A stretch of 9,277 nt of DNA. It comes from JACJWR01 sp044326505 (GTDB lineage Bacteria; Actinomycetota; Actinomycetes; S36-B12; UBA10799). Shown here in pieces: positions 6,396-9,277 of this stretch; the stretch's first letter is position 1, and each line of letters opens with the position of its first letter. The stretch lies in the NCBI GenBank assembly GCA_044326505.1, contig JBIRBF010000110.1, positions 1 through 9,277 on the forward strand. Direction: 5' to 3'. The position numbers and the translations under genes are program-made. The notes beneath the pieces were generated by a model. The model was not told where the DNA came from. It worked only from the letters and a program-made list of their open reading frames with translations, and did no database searches.

Positions 6396-6417
6396 CTTGC
6401 CGCGCGAATGCGGCAGG
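6396..6417 (+). terminator. Hairpin after bioB, probable terminator or attenuator
   Basis: CTTGCCGC (6396-6403) pairs with GCGGCAGG (6410-6417), an 8-bp stem with one T-G wobble and a 6-base loop, 14 bases past the bioB stop. There is no T-tract. It suggests the bio operon ends, or is attenuated, before the small membrane ORF. Confidence 0.5.
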
Positions 6418-6462
6418 CTGAGCCATGCCACGCTCGACGACACCTCGGAGGAACCAGCGGCC

Positions 6463-6549
6463 ATGATGGAGAACAAGAACCTGATCACGGTGGTCGCAGT
6501 GGCGTTGATCCTGGTGCTGCTGGTGGCAGTTTTCATCAGCCTGATCTAG
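6463..6549 (+). CDS. 28-residue single-pass membrane microprotein
   Basis: An unrecognised 28-codon ORF beginning MMENKNLITVV and ending VAVFISLI. After a short polar head with one lysine and one net negative or neutral charge (MMENKN), residues 7-28 are an almost unbroken run of Val, Leu, Ile and Ala, long enough to span the membrane once and ending directly at the stop. It has GGAGG at 6447-6451, 11 bases before the first ATG. It lies between bioB and the IlvG-like gene, 37 bases before the latter, and could be co-transcribed with it. Membrane microproteins of this size often bind and regulate larger membrane proteins, but nothing in the sequence names a partner. The alternative is a short leader ORF affecting expression of the next gene. 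Confidence 0.6.
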   Translation: MMENKNLITVVAVALILVLLVAVFISLI

Positions 6550-6576
6550 TAGTCGGCGGATACCGGGCGCCGACGC

Positions 6577-6583
6577 GAGGAGG
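6577..6583 (+). promoter_or_regulatory. Strong Shine-Dalgarno site for the IlvG-like gene
   Basis: GAGGAGG lies 3 bases before the ATG at 6587, a short spacing. It is one of only three convincing Shine-Dalgarno sites in the window, the others belonging to whiB1 and the membrane microprotein. Confidence 0.65.
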
Positions 6584-6586
6584 ACC

Positions 6587-8278
6587 ATGAGCGAGCTCAT
6601 CAGCGGCCACGGCGGCCACCACATGATCGCCGCAGCGCAGGCCTATGGGGTGCAGACGCTGTTCACGCTCAGCGGCGCCCACATCTTCCCGCTCTACGAC
6701 GCGGCCGTAGGCGGCGCCGACGGCTACGACCAGGCCGACCGGGACAACACCCGAGCTCTGCGCGAGGGTCGGATGCGGATCATCGATACCAGGCACGAGG
6801 CAACCGCGGTATTCGCCGCCGAGGGCACGGCCAAGCTCACCCGCACCCCCGGCTTCGCGGCTGTCACAGCCGGACCCGGGGTGACGAACTCCATCAGCCC
6901 GCTCGCGTCGGCCTACTACAATGGCGTGCCGCTGGTGCTCGTCGGCGGCCGAGCGCCGGAGTTTCGCCGCGGCACCGGCGCGCTGCAGGAGATCGACCAC
7001 CTGCCCCTGGTCGCACCCGTGACGACCTACGCCGCGACTCTCGCCGATCCGCAGACGATCGGCGCTGGCACGGCCGCCGCCTTCGCCGCCGCTCTGACCC
7101 CGCACCGCGGACCGGCCTTCGTCGACGTCCCGATGGATCGCTTCTACACCCCGGCCGACGCCCCCGCGCCTACCGCCGACCGCGTGGCCCCCAGCGGTCC
7201 CGATCCGGCCGACATCGACCGCGTGGCAGCGCTGCTGGCACGTGCTGAGCGGCCGGTGCTCATCCTCGGGTCCGACGTGTGGTTGGGCGGCGCCGAACAG
7301 GCCGCCCGCGCCCTGGCCGAGACGGCGGGACTGCCGGTCATCGCCAACGGCCTGGCCCGCGGCATCCTGCCCAAGGGGCATCCGCTGCTGGTGACGCGGG
7401 CTCGGGGCGCTGCCCTGGGCGGCGCCGACCTGGTGATCGTCGCCGGAACGCCGCTGGACTTCCGGCTCGGCTACGGCATCTTCGGCGACCCGCCCGCCCC
7501 TGTGGTGCATCTGGTGGACGCGCCTGATCAGGTATCCAGCCACGCCAACCCGGCGGCATGGGTGACGGGCGACCTGGCCATGACCCTGGGTCAGCTGCTC
7601 GGGGCCTGGGAGCTCGTCGGATCAGACACGGAGCGGGGCGGCTGGGCCACTGGTCTTCGGGCCACCGCGGAGGCCGCCGCGGCTGCGGACGCCGAACTCC
7701 TCGCCGCGGACACCAACCCCATCCACCCTGCGCGCATATACGGCGAGCTGGTGCCTCGGCTCACCGACGACACCGTGGTCATCGGCGACGGCGGCGACTT
7801 CGTGTCGTTCGCAGGCCGTTTCATCGAGCCGGCCCGGCCCGGCCACTGGCTCGATCCCGGCCCGTTCGGGTGCCTTGGGACGGGGTTGGGCTACGCACTA
7901 GCGGCGGGCACGGCCCTGCCCGCCGAACCGTCGGTCCTGCTGCTGGGCGATGGGGCCGCTGGGTTCTCGCTGATGGACGTGGACACGCTGGTACGCCACA
8001 ACATCCCGACGGTCATGGTGATGGGCAACAACAGCGCCTGGGGCCTCGAGAAGCACCCCATGCGGCTGCTGCACTCCTACGACGTGGCCGCCGACCTGCA
8101 GCCAGGTCTGCGCTACGATGAGGTAGTGCGCGCCCTCGGCGGCGCCGGCGAGGTGGTCACCCGCGCCTCCGACATCGGGCCGGCGCTAGATCGCGCCTTC
8201 GCCTCCGGCGTGCCGTACCTGGTCAACGTGCTCACCGACCCGGAGGCCGCCTACCCGCGCTCGACTACGGGCCTTTAG
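6587..8278 (+). CDS. Thiamine-diphosphate enzyme, IlvG-like acetolactate synthase class
   Basis: A 563-residue member of the TPP-dependent acetolactate synthase/decarboxylase family. It has an N-terminal PYR domain with catalytic glutamate E71 (DTRHEATAVFAAEG), TAGPGVTN (94-101) and LQEIDH (133-138), then a central domain (about 205-340), and a C-terminal PP domain. The TPP/Mg motif runs from GDGAAGF (454-460) to GNN (480-482). The segments NNSAWGLEKHPM (481-492) and VNVLTDPEAAYPR (546-558) closely resemble M. tuberculosis IlvG (Rv1820). Canonical AHAS catalytic subunits have a different sequence after NN and pair with an IlvN/IlvH small subunit, absent here, so genuine acetolactate synthesis is uncertain. 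Residues about 41-62 (GGADGYDQADRD...) appear to be an insertion before the catalytic glutamate relative to relatives I remember. It converges on the thioesterase gene with a 39-base gap between stop codons. Confidence 0.85.
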   Translation: MSELISGHGGHHMIAAAQAYGVQTLFTLSGAHIFPLYDAAVGGADGYDQADRDNTRALREGRMRIIDTRHEATAVFAAEGTAKLTRTPGFAAVTAGPGVTNSISPLASAYYNGVPLVLVGGRAPEFRRGTGALQEIDHLPLVAPVTTYAATLADPQTIGAGTAAAFAAALTPHRGPAFVDVPMDRFYTPADAPAPTADRVAPSGPDPADIDRVAALLARAERPVLILGSDVWLGGAEQAARALAETAGLPVIANGLARGILPKGHPLLVTRARGAALGGADLVIVAGTPLDFRLGYGIFGDPPAPVVHLVDAPDQVSSHANPAAWVTGDLAMTLGQLLGAWELVGSDTERGGWATGLRATAEAAAAADAELLAADTNPIHPARIYGELVPRLTDDTVVIGDGGDFVSFAGRFIEPARPGHWLDPGPFGCLGTGLGYALAAGTALPAEPSVLLLGDGAAGFSLMDVDTLVRHNIPTVMVMGNNSAWGLEKHPMRLLHSYDVAADLQPGLRYDEVVRALGGAGEVVTRASDIGPALDRAFASGVPYLVNVLTDPEAAYPRSTTGL

Positions 8279-8290
8279 CTGCCCACAGCG

Positions 8291-8311
8291 CGACGGGTAC
8301 CCCTCCCGCCG
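8291..8311. terminator. Weak hairpin between convergent genes
   Basis: CGACGGG (8291-8297) can pair with CCCGCCG (8305-8311) with one A-C mismatch around a 7-base loop. It is the only stem I see in the 39-base gap between the stops of the IlvG-like and thioesterase genes. Support is mainly positional. Confidence 0.25.
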
Positions 8312-8317
8312 GCATGG

Positions 8318-8713
8318 CTACTCCCCGAGAAACCGCTGCCGGTCCACCAGCGCCCGGGTGATGGTCCCCTGGGCGATCGGCTGCCCGTCGGCGGTGTGGC
8401 TCGCGCTCACTGCGAAGGTCTGCCGACTGCCCTGGTGCGATGTCAGCACCGCGGTGCACTCGACCTCCGCACCCACTTCGCTGGCCGCGAGGTGCGTCAC
8501 CGCCACGCGCGTCCCCACCGACACCATCCCCGCCGGCGGCTGGGCGACCTGCAGGGTGGCGGCCTCCAGCCAGGCCACCAGCACCGGAGTGCCGAGCACG
8601 GCCACCGTGCCCGAGCCGACTGCGACAGCCGTGTCGGCGGAGCCGACCACGCGCACCAGGCGTGCGGCGGGCATCTCGGCAGGAGCGCTGTCGGCGGGTG
8701 ACTCGTTCATCAT
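8318..8713 (-). CDS. FlK-like hotdog-fold thioesterase
   Basis: A 131-residue protein resembling the fluoroacetyl-CoA thioesterase FlK family (COG5496 type). With the ATG at 8713 as residue 1, T42, E50 and H74 align with the FlK catalytic triad Thr42/Glu50/His76, in the segments LGTPVLVAWLEAA (40-52) and VGTRVAVTHLAAS (66-78). The C-terminal GTITRALVDRQRFL matches the usual family ending. Family knowledge: these enzymes hydrolyse small acyl-CoA thioesters; most non-FlK members have unknown substrates. Fluoroacetyl-CoA is unlikely to be the natural substrate here. The ATG at 8713 (or 8710) is chosen over one at 8764 because the longer form would overlap bsaP and because TACCCT (8724-8719, minus) lies 5 bases upstream, fitting a leaderless transcript. 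It is divergent from bsaP with 49 bases between starts. Confidence 0.8.
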   Translation of the reverse strand: MMNESPADSAPAEMPAARLVRVVGSADTAVAVGSGTVAVLGTPVLVAWLEAATLQVAQPPAGMVSVGTRVAVTHLAASEVGAEVECTAVLTSHQGSRQTFAVSASHTADGQPIAQGTITRALVDRQRFLGE

Positions 8714-8718
8714 TGGGC

Positions 8719-8724
8719 AGGGTA
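8719..8724 (-). promoter_or_regulatory. -10 element for leaderless thioesterase transcript
   Basis: TACCCT on the minus strand ends 5 bases before the ATG at 8713. The hexamer is the same as the one before pdtaS. There is no Shine-Dalgarno sequence. Confidence 0.45.
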
Positions 8725-8750
8725 GCCGCAGCGTTGGCGGCGCCGTGCGG

Positions 8751-8756
8751 CACCAT
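8751..8756 (+). promoter_or_regulatory. Candidate -10 element for bsaP
   Basis: CACCAT ends 6 bases before the bsaP ATG, the same hexamer as before bioA. There is no Shine-Dalgarno sequence, which suggests a leaderless transcript independent of the bio operon. Confidence 0.35.
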
Positions 8757-8762
8757 GGCCGC

Positions 8763-8969
8763 ATGGCCGAATTCGACCCCGCCGACGGGCCCTACTGCCA
8801 GAACTGCGGCACGCCGGGCGAGGACCACGCCGCATGCCGGCGCGCACTGGCGCTCGAACCGCCGCGCTTCTGCCGAGTCTGCGGCCGGCGGATGGTGGTC
8901 CAGGTGCTGCCGGCCGGATGGCGGGCGACGTGCTCGCGCCACGGCACAGCGTCTGTGATCACCCAATAG
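8763..8969 (+). CDS. bsaP: BsaP-like biotin synthase auxiliary protein
   Basis: A 68-residue Cys-rich protein with six cysteines: YCQNC (C12, C15), HAAC (H22, C25), FCRVC (C37, C40) and TCSRHG (C57, H60). The central LEPPRFCRVCGRRMVVQV (31-48) followed by AGW and CSRHG is the signature I remember for actinobacterial BsaP (Rv1590 in M. tuberculosis), which has been shown to be needed for BioB to convert dethiobiotin to biotin, probably through the [2Fe-2S] cluster. The cysteine pairs could bind zinc or an Fe-S cluster; the sequence does not decide which. The usual neighbour of bsaP is bioB; here three genes intervene, but a mycobacterial-type bioB is present upstream. The start at 8763 is supported by CACCAT 6 bases upstream. 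Without knowledge of BsaP this would be called a small zinc-ribbon protein. Confidence 0.8.
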   Translation: MAEFDPADGPYCQNCGTPGEDHAACRRALALEPPRFCRVCGRRMVVQVLPAGWRATCSRHGTASVITQ

Positions 8970-8971
8970 TC

Positions 8972-8994
8972 CGGCAGCCCAACTCGGGGAGCCG
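8972..8994 (+). terminator. Hairpin after bsaP
   Basis: CGGC (8972-8975) pairs with GCCG (8991-8994) and CCC (8978-8980) with GGG (8986-8988), with an AG/GA internal pair of mismatches between them and a 5-base loop. It starts 2 bases past the bsaP stop. There is no T-tract. Confidence 0.4.
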
Positions 8995-9025
8995 TAACAC
9001 TTCACTCAGGCCCCGCCGATGGCGA

Positions 9026-9031
9026 TACCGT
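9026..9031 (+). promoter_or_regulatory. -10 element for the gene at the right edge
   Basis: TACCGT matches TANNNT and ends 5 bases before GTG 9037 and 11 bases before ATG 9043. It fits a leaderless GTG start or a very short leader to the ATG. Confidence 0.4.
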
Positions 9032-9036
9032 GAAGC

Positions 9037-9277
9037 GTGAGCATGTACAGCCAGCCGGCCGGGAACGACTCGCCCTTCGGCCCGCCCGGCGGCGACCCAG
9101 CCCCAGGCGGCCCCCACCAGCCCGCCGCGCCAACACTGCCGCCGCGGCGGCCGACTCCCCAACCGACTCCTCAACAGACGCCTCCGGCGGCCTACCCGCC
9201 CGCGACCGGCGTCCAGCCGCCGGCCAGGCCGCAACCCACCGCGCCGCCAGCTGCGCAGCCCGCCGCCGCACCGGCCC
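9037..9277 (+). CDS. N-terminal fragment of an unidentified Pro-rich protein, cut by the window
   Basis: An open frame runs from GTG 9037 (or ATG 9043) off the right edge, about 80 codons. It reads SMYSQPAGNDSPFGPPGG and continues with runs rich in Pro, Ala, Gln and Gly, including a short QPTPQQTP tract. Such low-complexity Pro-rich heads are common in actinobacterial membrane and cell-envelope proteins, where they sit in the cytoplasm before the first membrane segment. No domain is visible in the part present, so I assign no function. The promoter-like TACCGT just upstream and the gap after bsaP support a separate gene. The opposite strand is also open here but would be Arg/Ala-rich with no family resemblance. 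Confidence 0.6.
   Translation, partial: MSMYSQPAGNDSPFGPPGGDPAPGGPHQPAAPTLPPRRPTPQPTPQQTPPAAYPPATGVQPPARPQPTAPPAAQPAAAPA

Noticed and set aside
4831..6624. 597-codon open frame on the minus strand opposite bioD and bioB
   Set aside because: Composition is His/Arg/Gly-rich with no domains, while the plus strand carries complete BioD and BioB.
8714..8764. N-terminal extension of the thioesterase to the ATG at 8764
   Set aside because: It would cover the divergent spacer and the bsaP start, and shift the triad numbering away from FlK.
9002..9271. Open frame on the minus strand opposite the Pro-rich edge gene
   Set aside because: Arg/Ala-rich with no start signals; the plus strand has a -10-like element and a typical Pro-rich N-terminus.
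1..9277. Mobile elements, CRISPR arrays, tRNA, rRNA or riboswitches
   Set aside because: No transposase or integrase motifs, no regularly spaced repeats, no cloverleaf and no recognisable riboswitch core were seen on either strand.

Overview
The window is GC-rich, gene-dense DNA typical of Actinomycetota. The strongest taxonomic signals are a WhiB1-class Fe-S regulator next to a PdtaS-type histidine kinase (the two are also neighbours in Mycobacterium tuberculosis), a mycobacterial-type biotin synthase, and a BsaP-like biotin synthase auxiliary protein found only in actinobacteria. I cannot place the organism below the class Actinomycetes. All assignments come from reading the sequence and from remembered family motifs; no database search was run.

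Layout. (1) Positions 1-618, minus strand: whiB1, with a hairpin downstream of its stop and a 317-base upstream region holding a candidate promoter, a CRP-like site and the probable terminator of the next gene. (2) 619-2052, minus strand: pdtaS. (3) A 48-base divergent spacer, containing a 14-base inverted repeat, separates pdtaS from the biotin operon. (4) 2101-6381, plus strand: bioA-bioF-bioD-bioB with overlapping stop/start codons throughout, which convert a pimeloyl thioester to biotin in four steps. (5) 6463-6549: a 28-codon ORF for a one-pass membrane microprotein, with its own Shine-Dalgarno sequence. (6) 6587-8278: a thiamine-diphosphate enzyme of the IlvG-like acetolactate synthase class. 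(7) 8318-8713, minus strand: a small FlK-like hotdog thioesterase. (8) 8763-8969, plus strand, divergent from the thioesterase: bsaP. (9) From 9037/9043 to the window edge: the Pro/Ala/Gln-rich N-terminus of an unidentified protein.

How the genes fit together. BioA, BioF, BioD and BioB form the late biotin pathway. BsaP has been reported to be required by mycobacterial BioB. Here bsaP is present but sits about 2.4 kb downstream of bioB, with three unrelated-looking genes between them. This BioB has no cysteine at the position of one of the three cysteine ligands of the E. coli sulfur-donating [2Fe-2S] cluster. BioA resembles the Bacillus lysine-using type (BioK) more than the SAM-using E. coli/M. 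tuberculosis type. No gene for making the pimeloyl precursor is in the window.

Many starts lack a Shine-Dalgarno sequence and carry a -10-like hexamer 5-8 bases before the start codon, which suggests widespread leaderless transcription. I see no mobile elements, tRNA, rRNA or CRISPR.
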